Positions 23,341 to 34,136 of a stretch of DNA of 64,000 nucleotides are shown here, piece after piece. The stretch's first letter is position 1. The number at the start of each line of letters is the position of its first letter. Location of the stretch: NCBI RefSeq assembly GCF_037042905.1, contig NC_087252.1:35853556-35917555 (forward strand), in the 5' to 3' direction. Position numbers and translations under genes: made by a program. A model generated the notes under the pieces. That model worked only from the letters and a program-made list of their open reading frames with translations. It made no database searches and was not told where the DNA came from. The stretch comes from Lytechinus pictus. Taxonomy: Eukaryota > Echinodermata > Echinoidea > Temnopleuroida > Toxopneustidae.

Positions 23341-23900
23341 CTTAGCAATCAAAATACGAGCGCGCAGCGCTAGCTGATAGGCCTATGTTTTGGCAATCAC
23401 ATCTGAAAAGGGATATTTTGAAAACTTTATGGAATACACAATTAGAATAGTAAGCTTAAAAATCTGAAAATGCTGATATTTAGACCATTAAGCGAACATT
23501 TTACAGAGCACTTATAAATCAATTTATAGATAAAAAGAAATAACAATAGAGTGATGTCCGAGCTGAAATACGTTTTTTTATATTGACTTCAAAACTTGAT
23601 ATTTTAAGCTCCATATCGGCCTATGGAGCAAGATATGAATCTCATCTAACAGGCAATGTATGCGCGAAGCGCGTGCGATATCTTGTATAGTCACATGAAA
23701 GTTTTCTTTGCAAATTTCCCCCTCACCTTATTTTATTCACTCGTCTTCCTCCTCTAGTTTTCCTCTTCTTTTTTCCTTCCATTTTCCCCCTCCTTTTTCT
23801 TTTTTCTTTCTTTCTCCCTTTTCTTGCTCCGCCGTTTTTTTCAGGGGGGAGTGGGACCCGTGCCCCCTGTAGCTACGCCCCTATGAATCATCCGCCAAAC
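23340..23900 (-). repeat. CTCGCGC-type element, inverted copy
   Basis: Reverse-oriented relative of the element at 38,195. It has weak GCGCGCAGCGCTAGCTGATA and GCGCGAAGCGCGTGCGATAT cores, then a TC-rich tract (CTTTCTTTCTCCCTTTTCTTG) and CTCCGCC..GGGGGGAGTGGGACCCG, matching the GA-rich head and GGCGGAGCAA of the other copy. Confidence 0.7.
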
Positions 23901-23984
23901 TTAATACTTTTAATTCCGATCATGACACCACCTTACATTATATTGATCATGCAACTTCAAATCGTTATGATGTTAACAGTTTAT

Positions 23985-24924
23985 ACCAACTGAACGGCTA
24001 TTACTGCATCCTTGTCTGGGGTGGTCACGCTACTAAAGTTCATTTAGATGGGTTATTTATGTCCAGAAAGGGTAATTAGACTAGAATGTGGAGTAAGTTC
24101 ACGATCTCATACTAATATTTTGTTTTATGAAAACAAGTTCCTTAATATTCATGACATATTTGATCTCACCCTCGGTTGCATTATGTATCAATGTCAGGGA
24201 AAACTTCTCCTTCAAAACAGGTCGATAGAATGGTACCTAAGAAACACCAATGATTATTTTTACCTCTGCCATTATTACCTCTTTCATTTTTACCTGTGCC
24301 ATTTTTACCTGGCACCGTCTATACAGGGCCAAAATTATGGAACTCCCTTCCTACTTCATTGAAACAATCAGTTTGCCTTAGTGTTTTTAGAACAAGGTAA
24401 AGACCGATTTACTGAAGAAATACTTAGATCAGTAAACGAATGCCTGCTGGTTATATCTTGTCTAACATTACACATTTTATTCTTCCCTCCATTATCTATG
24501 CATAAATAGAGGTCTGCTTAATTTCCTTAATTTTTTCCTCTTTTCTTTCTTCTTTTCGAATTTCAGATTCTTATACTTTAGGTCTAATAGAATTTGTATC
24601 CTGCATTTCACTTTTTTGTTACTTTTTAGTGTACCTTTTGTAAATATGTATATTGCTTGTTCTAAAAGATGTTTTGATTTATTGATAATGTAAGTTTATA
24701 ACATTCTGATGGCCTATAGCTAAGGTTCTTAGAAGTTCACCGCCTTTCATTTCCATCTTGTCTCATGGACATTACTAATGTTACATAAAAAGTAGTGCAT
24801 GTATTATGTATATCATTCTGTAATTATTTACTTTTGTTCTTTGCTATTTACTTGTATCGCGGTGATTTACTGTTGATGTTGTTTAATATCGGAGTTGAAG
24901 CGAAATAATGATTCATTCATTCAA
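23985..24924 (+). pseudogene. 5'-truncated copy of the 31-kb LINE (ORF2 C-terminus and 3' UTR)
   Basis: Closely related to 33,690-34,680: AAAGTTCATTTAGATGGG, GTAAGTTCACGATCTCA, ATACAGGGCCAAAATTATGG, the 3' UTR and the final GATTCATTCATTCA tail follow in order. An internal part of ORF2 is missing, and a TTTTACCT-rich insert of about 110 bp stands near 24,205-24,315. Frameshifts break the frame. A second member of the family in the same window. Confidence 0.9.
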
Positions 24925-25099
24925 ATGCTGCTCAAAATTGGTTGGACACATAATTACCCTCGTGGTGTGGAACAATTTTCCCAATATTTGTACAGTGTAG
25001 ACCATGACTATTTATTTGAAGGCTATTCGTTTGATTTCGGCGCATGTTTCATTAAGTGGATGCAAATTTAAAACATTGTCCTTTGAATAATGGTAAATC

Positions 25100-25345
25100 T
25101 ACTGGATACTTTTAAATTTAGAAAGGAGAGAGACATGGATTCTCCTCTCTCCCTATTTATTCATAGGATCTTTAGAAGCACTTGTCATACGCCTTCGAAA
25201 TTCAATTGATGGAAGAGGAATATCAGTTGGTACCAGTGTCTTTATATGCAGATGATTTTTGTTCATTTTGTTCTGATGTTAACTCTCTGAAGTCATTATT
25301 TGATATCATACAACAGTTTGAAAAATGCTGAAGTTTAACAATTGA
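25100..25345 (+). pseudogene. Degenerate Tx1/L1-like reverse transcriptase fragment
   Basis: Read across stops and shifts, the peptide carries SPYLFI..SLEALVIRLRNS, the DPLSPYLF region of L1/Tx1 RT, and then a remnant of the ADD box (CR*F). It is a different copy from the intact 20.3-kb element. Nonfunctional. Confidence 0.6.
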
Positions 25346-25381
25346 TTAATTAATAATAAACGTCCAAGTAACTAGTCGGAT

Positions 25382-26010
25382 ATGATGATTGAAGGCAAAC
25401 TTGTGTCAGATAGATTCCAGATTGCTTGTGAGTTTAATTCGATGTTTAGCGATGTTGGTAAATCAGCTTTAGAAAGAATGAACAAAGAAGATATTGGAAA
25501 CGAAGCTTTGAATGGACTGAAACGAGCCCCAATCCAAGTTTATCTACTGAATTTATTCAAAGAGAGCTTAATAACTTGGATTGTTCCAAGTCCATTGGTC
25601 TCGACGATCTACACCCCAAACTTTTGAAAATGGGTGCACATGTGATTGCATCGCCGATAGCTCATGTTTTTAATTATTCAATACGGACAGGAAAATTTCC
25701 TTACGATTTTAAACTTGCCAAGATTGTACCTATACCTAAGGGGAAATCATGTGGCGACTTAAATAGCTTTCGTCCAATATCTCTATCATCCGTGGTTGCA
25801 AAAACCTTTGAAAGGGCTTTTCACTTACAATTAGTTACTTACCTACAAAAACCCACAACCTTATGAGTGAACGCCAGTCTGGCTTTAAATCAAATTACTC
25901 AACGCAACATGATTATCTGTATGATAGCATTGACAATGGTCAAATGGTTGGTGCCGCTTTCTTGAATTTACGGAAAGCGTTCGACATCTTATCACTCTTC
26001 ATAATGGGGT
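25382..26010 (+). pseudogene. Degenerate Jockey/CR1-like reverse transcriptase fragment
   Basis: Three overlapping frames make up one broken RT N-terminal half. The first has FQIACEFNSMFSDVGKSA. The second has SIGLDDLHPKLLK, IVPIPKG and FRPISLSSVVAKTFE. The third has SERQSGFKSNYST followed by FLNLRKAFD, a decayed A motif. At least two frameshifts. It stops at the mariner-like fragment beginning near 26,003. Confidence 0.8.
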
Positions 26011-26240
26011 GGGGCGCAATGCACTCTTCGAAGTGTTTTGGGCAAGGAAACAAATTAAAAATGTAAAATATATCTTCAAATCAATTTTACTAGCTAAAGT
26101 CCACGTGTTCTTCATGATTAAGGTCTGTCTACTTTTATTCGCATAACTATTTAAAAGTTCTGCGCAAATCATTTTTCACTAACTTTTCAAAAGTAAGTGG
26201 TGCTCACTCAAGCGGAAATATTTTTCGACAGTTATGCGTT
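26003..26240 (-). mobile_element. Fragment of the mariner-type MITE (inverted relative to 53.8 kb)
   Basis: The reverse complement of about 53,955-54,180 matches in order: GGGGTGGGGCGCAATGCACT, CTTCGAAGTGTTTTGGGCAA, CACTAACTTTTCAAAAGTAA and GTGGTGCTCACTCAAGCGGA. Neither terminal repeat is kept. It lies between two oppositely oriented LINE fragments. Confidence 0.85.
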
Positions 26241-26450
26241 GGGCTACTCTCCTCGTTCTATCTAGCTTTTTTTTTTTTATATCTGCCTGCGTTGCATTAC
26301 CGAAATAGCAGATGATGTTGTATGTAGCAACAATTTCAATTAGTGATCTGTAAAATAGAATTAGTATAGTTTTATCTACATGTACGTGCATTTTTCTCAT
26401 CATTCTCAGGAAATACATTCTCTGATTGCAGTTTTTCCTCAACAGAGTGA
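26228..26450 (-). pseudogene. L2-like LINE ORF2 C-terminal fragment
   Basis: Minus-strand peptide with QRMYFLRMMRKMHVHVDKT and ILFYRSLIEIV..YFGNATQ. This matches the post-RT block of the 2.9-kb LINE (RLYFLRKMNSFNV.., KLFYKSVIESV..WFGG) in order and spacing. Only the C-terminal ~70 residues survive. Confidence 0.75.
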
Positions 26451-26654
26451 CATTTGGTGATCAGTCGAAGATTCATATACAGTCGTTCCCAGATATTTAT
26501 AAGTTTGCACTCCCTCAATTTCTGATTGCTTGTGGATTTCTCCGGAAATCTATGACCATTTCCTTTGTCTTTTAGACATTCAATAAATGATAACAGTAAA
26601 CCTCAAAATTTGGATTTTGTAATTTAAAATGTACAGTAAAATGTAAAGTAGTGA

Positions 26655-27560
26655 GCAAAGGAAGCGCGTTCCGCGGTAGGGGCGGGGGAGGGGAGTGAAC
26701 CCCCCCGCGAGAAGCGCGGAAGGTCCGACGGGAGGGGGGGGGGTTGGCAGAGCCAAAGAAAATCCTGGTATCTAAGTCTAGAATAAGTGGCTTTGCTAGG
26801 ATTTCATTTTAGGGGGCGGTATAGTGAGCACGCAAAGTGTGCGAAATACTTAATAATATGCGCGTGAAAGGCGCTCCATATTATAGGGGGAGTTTTCCCC
26901 CTCCTGCGGAAGCTCCGACGTTTCTTTGAATCGTTCCTTGTCTGCAGCCGCTCTTCTTACGTTTTCTGCCTGAAATGGGGAGGGGCACAGCTAAAAAATT
27001 CCCGTCTACTACGACTTCTAATTCAACTACTGCTGTTGCTGCTGATAACATGATAACAGAAATAGTAACAACAGAAATAGAGAGAGCCCTTTCATGCGTG
27101 CAGTAAATATTTTCCACCACCGCCCCCTAAAATGAAATCCTAGCAACGCCACTGATTCTAAATTCATACCAGACAGATAATGCAAGAGGAGCGGGAGCAG
27201 ACAAGGAACAATTCGAAGAAAACGTCGGAGCTTCCGTGTTTGCGCGGGAGATAAACTCCCCCTTATAGGGAGTGCCTTTCGCGCGCTCAGTATTAAATGT
27301 TTCGCCACTTCGCGAGCTCACTAAAATGAAATCCTTCTGGACTTAGTTACTGGGAAAATTTTTGGCTCTAGCCCCCCCCCCCCCCTCCTCGAAAACAGGC
27401 AGAGGATGTATTAAGATGAGCGGGAGCAGACAAGGAACGATTCGGAGCTTCCACGCTTCTAGCAGGGGACACTTCCCCTTCCTGCGACCCCCCCCCCCCT
27501 ACGGAGCGCGCTTCCCGTGCTCACTACCGCCCCCAAACTGAATTCCTTGCTACGTCACTA
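26655..27560. repeat. GC-rich complex inverted repeat
   Basis: Blocks occur in both orientations: GGATTTCATTTTAGGGGGCGG near 26,797 is mirrored by CCGCCCCCTAAAATGAAATCC near 27,121. The GAAGCTCCGACG and CCTTGTCTGC blocks recur inverted near 27,200-27,240 and again near 27,430-27,460. C/G runs and GAGCGCGC-type CpG patches are frequent. At least three related modules make a foldback; no ORF is credible. Confidence 0.75.
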
Positions 27561-27569
27561 ATTCTAGAC

Positions 27570-28168
27570 GGAGTTGCCTGGGAAAAATATGGCTCTGCCC
27601 CCCCCCCCCCATCTGATAACAGGCATACGTCGCTGCAACGAGGCGCCTTAAACCACTCGGTACCTGATGGAGGAAAACAAAAATCGGTCTCGCGGACCGT
27701 CAGTCTCGCGGGCCTTCAGTCAAGTGGTCTGACCCCGATCTATCGCTACCAAGGGCGTTTTCGTAAGAAGAATTCTCTCAAAGGAATGAGCATAGGCTTA
27801 TGAGGCTAGTTCATGTTTTTCTCTCATCGCTAGCCCTGCAAATATTTATTTTATTATTCATTTTATTATCCGGTTTAAACATAGATAAATGTTACATGAT
27901 ACGAAGTAAAAGGACAAAACTGAACATGTTTACATCTAAAATAAATACAAGTTACAGAAAAAGACCACTAAACATCAATTAGAATATAAATGCATTCAAC
28001 GAGGAAACTACTATTAACAAAAAACAAGTATAAGAGCAGAATTGTTATGATAGAAGTTACCAAATTAAATCGCTAATGGCGTGTTGATACATTTTGAAAT
28101 TGTTTTGTTAAAGTTCACAATGTGCAATACATGATTCATTCTTGATTAAATCCTACCACTTATAAACC
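27570..28168. other. No gene; tRNA-like relic on minus strand
   Basis: On the minus strand near 27,660-27,612, TACCGAGTGGTTTAAGGCGC resembles the D-arm/A-box half of a Leu/Ser-type tRNA or tRNA-derived SINE, but no B box or cloverleaf follows. The rest is AT-rich with no recognised feature. Confidence 0.35.
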
Positions 28169-29297
28169 TAAAACAAGTGGAACGCCTCTGTCAGTCTCGT
28201 CTGCATTACGCAATTCGATATAGCCAAAATGACCTTTGACCATGATCATGTGACAAAAGACATGTGCAAACAATCATTCATACTTGATTACCCTTATGTC
28301 GATGTTTCATGAGCTAGATGCACAAACTTCCTTGCTATGATGCCATTTCAACACAAACTCCCAACACGGCCAGAGTTCATTGACCTTTAAATGACCTTTG
28401 ATCTTGGCAATATTCCTGAAACGCAAACAGGGTATTCAGGGATACATTGCTGCTCCTATGTCCAAGTTTCATGAATTAGATCCATAGACTTTGGAAGTTA
28501 TAATGACGATTCCATAAATACCCCTATCATTACCAAAGTTTGTGGACCATAAATGACCTTTGACCTTGGTCAGGTGACCTGAAAATAGCACAGGATGTTC
28601 AAGGATATTTGATTGCTCTTATGTCCAAGTTTCATGAACTTGATCCATACAATTTCAAAGTTATGATGACAATATCTGAAACATGGTCAAAGTTCGTTGG
28701 CCCTAAGTGACCTTTGACCTTCATCATGTGACCTGAAACTCGCACATGATATTAAAAAATACATGGTTGCTCTTATGTCCAAGTTTCATGAACTAGATCC
28801 ATAAACTTTTAATGTTATGATGGCAATTCCTCCACTAACCCCAACATGGCGAAAGTTCGTTGACCCTAAGTGACCTCTGACCTCAATCATGTGACCTGAA
28901 ACTCAAACAGGATCGTCAGTGATATACTATTACCCTTATTTAAAGGTTTTCTGAGCTAGGTCTATATAATTTCAAAGTTATGACAACATTTCAAAAACTT
29001 AACCTTGGTTAAGATTTTGATATTGATTCGCCCAACATGCTCTAAGTTCATTGACCCTAAATTACCTTGCCTTCGGTTCTGTGACCTTAAACTCAGGCAG
29101 GATATTTAGTAATATTTGATGAACCTTATGTCCACGTTCCATGAACTAGGTTTACATACAGTATACTTACTAAGTTATGATGGCATTTCAAAAACTTAAG
29201 CTTGTTTAAGACTTCAATGTTGACGACGCGCCGTCGCCGTCGGAAAAGCGTCGCCTTTACTATATGGCCGAAACCATATCGTAGCCAGGTTTTCGGA
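28169..29297 (+). mobile_element. Element with internal 162-bp tandem repeats, copy 3
   Basis: The head AAACAAGTGGAACGCCTCTG and GTCAGTCTCGTCTGCAT, then about six diverged units with GACCTTTGACC..GTGACCTGAAACTC and ATGTCCAAGTTTCATGAA, and a tail GCCGTCGCCGTCGGAAAAGC. The terminal GCAGGCGAGAC is decayed to GTAGCCAGGTTTTCG. The most diverged of the three copies. Confidence 0.8.
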
Positions 29298-30004
29298 ATG
29301 AGGGGAAAGGGCACACTTATTTCACATTAAATTTATATATGTATGCATATGATATACACATTTCATTATACAGATTCCGATCGAGCTTTTGCAAATAGAG
29401 GGGGGGGGGGGGTGCATTCACATTTTCCCAAAACGACTTCCTAGCTTTATTCTCATAAACAAGATAATTGTATCTCGTAATACCTGATTGAATAATGCAA
29501 CATTCTGAGCAATTCTGAACAAGACTCGTATGGAACTAATTACTAATTATTGCTTGGTGTCGAGTGAGATGATTTCAGCTGTACGTGCTAAATGTGCTCT
29601 CTTGGATTCATGATTTTTTTGTCAATTTTCACTAATACCTACTTGGAATAGACTTTTACTTGGCATGTAGGACTCTTATAGCACATCCCAGAACTTGGAT
29701 CACGAGGAAATATCATTGAGGAATTAGTTATGTGGGATTGATTTTTTGTGAATAACTTGCCTTACCCTGGTCTTCAGTCCCACCAACCCACTCCCATGCT
29801 GTATGTTTATACTGCATGCACCATAGCTCGCTACTACTAGCTACATGTAATCTACACCGTATATAGTCTGTCCTTGTGAGGAATTCCCCATTGCTAAGGA
29901 ATACAGTGTCTCATTGTTGTGTGTGGGCTTTGGTGAGATCTGTGTGTCGTAAATCTGTGGCTTAGTCATCTACTTTAGTCCTACTACTCATTCTCATCTT
30001 CAAC

Positions 30005-30751
30005 ATGGCTCCTAGGGGAAATAAAGAGAAAAAGGAAAATGAGGGATCCACCGCTTCTTTGGTGTCCCTGGTTTTAGCGGACCTTCTTGGAGATGGCAGG
30101 CTGGTGGAGCTAGTGGCTTCACATATCGACACCAAGCTTGCCAGACTACAAGAGGTCATTGACCGACAGGAGGCGAAAATTTTTGATTTGGAGAGTCACC
30201 GGGATGACCAGAAGATGGAAATTCGGTTGCTCAAAGAACGACTCGCCCGGAAGGATGATGAAGTATCAAACTTGAAAAGGGACATTAACACCCAAGAACA
30301 GTACAGCAGGCGGAATTCTCTGCGCGTCTTTGGGGTTCCAGAGCACACAGGAGAGACTGCTGAAGATTCGGTTATTAAGTTGGTAAAAGAAACACTACAA
30401 ATTGACATCAACGGCCATGACATTGACAGATGTCATCGGCTTAAGTCAAGAGCACCAAAGAGAAACCGGCAGGGTGAGGTGATCCCTGACCCCATAATTG
30501 TGAGGTTTGTAACCTACAAAAAAAGATCTGAGGTTCTCTCCCAGCGTCGGAAGCTGGCCAATTCCAGGCGGTCCATTCAGGAGGATCTTACGGCAGCTAA
30601 CGCCAAGCTCCTGAAGGACACCAGAGATCATCCACGTGTCAAGGATGCCTGGACCCGTGATGGCCGAATTACAGCCCTGATCCCAACCAATGACCCAAAC
30701 AGAGACATGAAGAAACTCATTAACTCTAAGACCGATCTTGACTCTATTTGA
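30005..30751 (+). CDS. LINE ORF1 protein, coiled coil plus RRM-like domain
   Basis: A 248-residue, highly charged protein from the first ATG of the element. Residues 1-15 are basic. About 40-98 is heptad-like with many Leu, Glu and Lys (a coiled coil for self-association). NTQEQYSRRNSLRVFGVPE (95-113) opens an RRM-like block of the L1-ORF1/transposase-22 type, and a basic C-terminal third follows with KKRSEVLSQRRKL and RDGRITALI. Such proteins bind element RNA and form ribonucleoprotein particles with chaperone activity. It precedes ORF2 by 358 bp on the same strand. I see no zinc knuckle. The frame is intact. Confidence 0.85.
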   Translation: MAPRGNKEKKENEGSTASLVSLVLADLLGDGRLVELVASHIDTKLARLQEVIDRQEAKIFDLESHRDDQKMEIRLLKERLARKDDEVSNLKRDINTQEQYSRRNSLRVFGVPEHTGETAEDSVIKLVKETLQIDINGHDIDRCHRLKSRAPKRNRQGEVIPDPIIVRFVTYKKRSEVLSQRRKLANSRRSIQEDLTAANAKLLKDTRDHPRVKDAWTRDGRITALIPTNDPNRDMKKLINSKTDLDSI

Positions 30752-31109
30752 AGTGACTATGCTACTCCGCTTTCTATTTGTTAATCTCGTGTTCACTTTT
30801 CTTTTCCATACCCTGTTAAAATTCCATGTATCTGGATTGTGCATTGTATTATTATTTTTATCTTTTGTATCTTTTTGTCTATACTCTTTTTTTTTCATCC
30901 TGCAGTAGTTTAGTATTTAGTTTTTTTAGTTTTTTATAGTTTGTATTCTAATATGAGTATGAATTTATTTGCCTATGATCGCGCTTGTGTGCTCATAATT
31001 CTCATGTTTTCTCTTTTTGTAATGAAAATTTCTTTTTCACCATTTGTTTTCTGGTTTCCTTTTTACTATGTAGCACTATTTTTGCTCTATCATCTGTTCT
31101 TGTATCTCG

Positions 31110-34100
31110 ATGACTCAAGTCCCAAGTGATATTGATGGCCAGGGAGAGAATGATATTGCTGATTTCCTTAATTCTACCATGGACTCTTTCGTCTACACTG
31201 TTGATGATAATTTTGAAACTATATTGCCTTCGTCAGAGTACTTAACTATTGACAAATTTAAAAATGTCTTTGTTAATGACAATTCATTTTCATTGTTTCA
31301 TCTGAATATTCGTAGTATTAATAAAAACTTTGATCACTTGAACATTTTATTGCAGGAATTGGTTACCAAATTTTCAGTTGTAGGCCTCTCTGAAACATGG
31401 CTCTCAGATAATAGTAACCTTTATTCTCTTCCTGGCTACCACAACCCAGTCGTCAACTGCAGGCACAACAAAACTGGCGGTGGAGTAGCATTGTTTATCT
31501 CCTCAACCTTAGAATATCGTGTTACACCTGATCTGAATGTAATGAATCAGTCTCTTGAAACAGTTTTTGTTGAAGTGGTTAACCCTGGTCAAAGTAATTT
31601 CATTGTCGGTGTTGTCTACAGACCACCCCAAAGTAGTGTTGAGAAATTTACAGATGAGCTACAAGATCTGCTGTCAAATCCTGTACTTAATGGCAAGAGG
31701 GTTTGCTTGTTAGGTGATTTCAATGTAAACCTTATGCAGTATGGTTCCAATGCATCAGTGAATGTTTTTTTAGATGCTCTTGCGTCTTTAAATCTTGTCC
31801 CGCTTATCAATAGACCTACGCGTGTAACCGAAAATACTTCAACATTAATAGACAACATTTTCTCTGTTGGTCAACCATCAATAAAATCATCGATCCTAAT
31901 TTCTGATATTTCAGATCACTTTCCAGTAATTGCTTCTTTTCCATTAAGTATAAAAAACTCAAGGAATATGTATGAAAATATTTTTTCTCGTAATTTTGGC
32001 TTTGAAAATATGCAAAGATTCAAGTGTGATTTAAATGCAACCGATTGGAGTGTTGTCTTAAATGAGTCTGACGTTGAAATAGCTTACAACAAATTTCTTG
32101 AATTGTTGACAACTCTATATGAAAAGAATTTCCCTCTCCTAAGCAAGAAACAAAAAGATAGAAGAAAATATCCTCAGATGCCTTGGGTATCCAAATCTTT
32201 ATTGAAATGTATCAACAAGAAAAATAAACTATTTTGTAAGTTTAAACTAAGGAGAACATTAGGAGCGAAGCAGAAATACTCTTGCTATAGGAATATTTTA
32301 ACATCTTTACTACGAGACGCTAAAAAATCATATTATGATGAAAAGTTTAAGTCAGTCTTCAAAGATATGAAGGGAACCTGGAAAATTATAAGACAAACGC
32401 TAAATTCAAAACAAAAGAGTCAGGGTCCCTCTAAACTTTTAGTAGATGGGGTTTTGACTGAAGATCATGTACAAATGAGTAACGCTTGTAATCAATTCTT
32501 CTCATCAATAGGAAATAAATTGTCATCTAGTCTTCCCGCAAGTCAAAAACTCTTCCATGATTACCTTGGTAATCGACTTCCCTGTTCATGTTTCTTTACT
32601 CCTGTCGTTGAAAACGAAGTGATTGACATTGTTCATAATTTGAAAACAAATAAGGCTGCTGGGTATGATGGCCTATCTAATAAGCTTATTAAAGAAGTTA
32701 TTGATGTTATTGTTTCTCCTATTACTCATATATTCAATTTATCTATTGTATATGGAATCGTTCCTTTGAGTATGAAGATAGCCAAAGTTGTGCCGATTTA
32801 CAAAAAGGGAAACCCTCAGGAAATTGGAAATTACCGGCCCATCTCTCTTCTTACATGTTTTTCAAAAATTCTTGAAAAGATAATTTCTGTTCGTGTTATG
32901 AAATTTTTGAAAATTAATAATATTCTCGCTCCTGAACAATTTGGTTTTCGTGAAAAACATACCACCTCTCATGCTCTGTTACATTTTATTGACAAAATTT
33001 CTTCCGCAAAAGATAATGGGCTACATACTGTCGGTATATTCCTAGACTACTCCAAAGCCTTCGACACAATTGACCATGACATCCTTTTGTATAAACTATC
33101 TTTCTATGGATTCCGGGGTAAGGTTTTGGAGTGGTTCAAGAGCTACCTCTCTGATAGAAAACAGTTTGTATTTTTAAATGGTGTTAAGTCTTCTATGCAG
33201 TCAATTACATGTGGAGTGCCACAAGGTTCACTCCTTGGACCTATCTTATTTCTCATATATATTAATGATTTCCCTCAGTCTTCAAAAATCCTTTCATTTA
33301 TCCTGTTTGCAGATGACTCAAGCATATTTTTTTCTGAAAAGAACCCCTGCAATTTATTGCAAACTATCAATTCAGAATTGATTTCTGTTAACGAATGGAT
33401 CATTGCTAACAGGCTTTCCTTAAATCTTGTTAAAACAAACTACATGTTATTCAGCAACACCCTAGCAACATTGCCAGATAATATTACAATCAGTGATGTT
33501 CAGATTACTGAAGTCTTGAGTACAAAATTCCTTGGGGTACACATTGATAGTAAGCTGAATTGGAAAGTTCACATATCTTATTTATGTAAACTTCTTTCCA
33601 GAAATTCAGGAGTCATTAATTCATTGAAGAGTATATTCCCAAAAAATATTTTATGCATGTTGTACTCAACTCTCATTTTGCCTTACTTGAATTATTGCAT
33701 CCTTGCCTGGGGTAACGCTGCTAAAGTTCATTTAGATGGGTTATTTAAAGTCCAGAAAAGGGTAATTAGACTAGTATGTGGAGTAAGTTCACGATCTCAC
33801 ACAAATATTTTGTTTTATGAAAACAAGTTCCTTAATTTACATGACATATTTGATCTCAACCTTGGTTGCATTATGTATCAATTAAATAAAAGAGAACTTC
33901 CACTTGCCCTTGATTCATTATGTGTTAGAAATTACCAAATCCATTCTTACTATACAAGACAAGTTTCTTTTCTCCACTTGCCATTGGTCAAAACTAGTTT
34001 TCGGCTAAATACATTCGTTTATACAGGGCCAAAATTATGGAACTCCCTTCCTTCTTCATTGAAGAAAACAGTTAGCCTTAGTGTTTTTAGAAACAAGTTA

Positions 34101-34136
34101 AAGACCGATTTACTGAAGAAATACTTAAATCAGTAA
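31110..34136 (+). CDS. LINE ORF2 protein: AP-like endonuclease and reverse transcriptase
   Basis: 1008 residues, apparently full length. Endonuclease about 60-280: HLNIRSI (64-70), SETW with Glu95, the VVYRPP block (168-173), GDFNVN (202-207) and SDH (268-270, His270). RT about 500-800: KAAGYDGL (515-522), YRPISLL (575-581), FGFREKHTTSHALL (611-624), FLDYSKAFDTID (644-655), GVPQGSLLGPILF (702-714) and the catalytic FADD (733-736). A C-terminal region of about 200 residues lacks an obvious zinc motif. It nicks the target and copies element RNA by target-primed reverse transcription. All visible catalytic residues are present. The start is the first ATG after the spacer; how ORF2 is translated from a bicistronic RNA is not visible. 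CR1, Crack and Jockey types cannot be separated by eye. Confidence 0.93.
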   Translation: MTQVPSDIDGQGENDIADFLNSTMDSFVYTVDDNFETILPSSEYLTIDKFKNVFVNDNSFSLFHLNIRSINKNFDHLNILLQELVTKFSVVGLSETWLSDNSNLYSLPGYHNPVVNCRHNKTGGGVALFISSTLEYRVTPDLNVMNQSLETVFVEVVNPGQSNFIVGVVYRPPQSSVEKFTDELQDLLSNPVLNGKRVCLLGDFNVNLMQYGSNASVNVFLDALASLNLVPLINRPTRVTENTSTLIDNIFSVGQPSIKSSILISDISDHFPVIASFPLSIKNSRNMYENIFSRNFGFENMQRFKCDLNATDWSVVLNESDVEIAYNKFLELLTTLYEKNFPLLSKKQKDRRKYPQMPWVSKSLLKCINKKNKLFCKFKLRRTLGAKQKYSCYRNILTSLLRDAKKSYYDEKFKSVFKDMKGTWKIIRQTLNSKQKSQGPSKLLVDGVLTEDHVQMSNACNQFFSSIGNKLSSSLPASQKLFHDYLGNRLPCSCFFTPVVENEVIDIVHNLKTNKAAGYDGLSNKLIKEVIDVIVSPITHIFNLSIVYGIVPLSMKIAKVVPIYKKGNPQEIGNYRPISLLTCFSKILEKIISVRVMKFLKINNILAPEQFGFREKHTTSHALLHFIDKISSAKDNGLHTVGIFLDYSKAFDTIDHDILLYKLSFYGFRGKVLEWFKSYLSDRKQFVFLNGVKSSMQSITCGVPQGSLLGPILFLIYINDFPQSSKILSFILFADDSSIFFSEKNPCNLLQTINSELISVNEWIIANRLSLNLVKTNYMLFSNTLATLPDNITISDVQITEVLSTKFLGVHIDSKLNWKVHISYLCKLLSRNSGVINSLKSIFPKNILCMLYSTLILPYLNYCILAWGNAAKVHLDGLFKVQKRVIRLVCGVSSRSHTNILFYENKFLNLHDIFDLNLGCIMYQLNKRELPLALDSLCVRNYQIHSYYTRQVSFLHLPLVKTSFRLNTFVYTGPKLWNSLPSSLKKTVSLSVFRNKLKTDLLKKYLNQ

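Noticed and set aside
27612..27660. tRNA-Leu/Ser gene on minus strand
   Set aside because: Only the D-arm-like half is present; no B box or acceptor stem.
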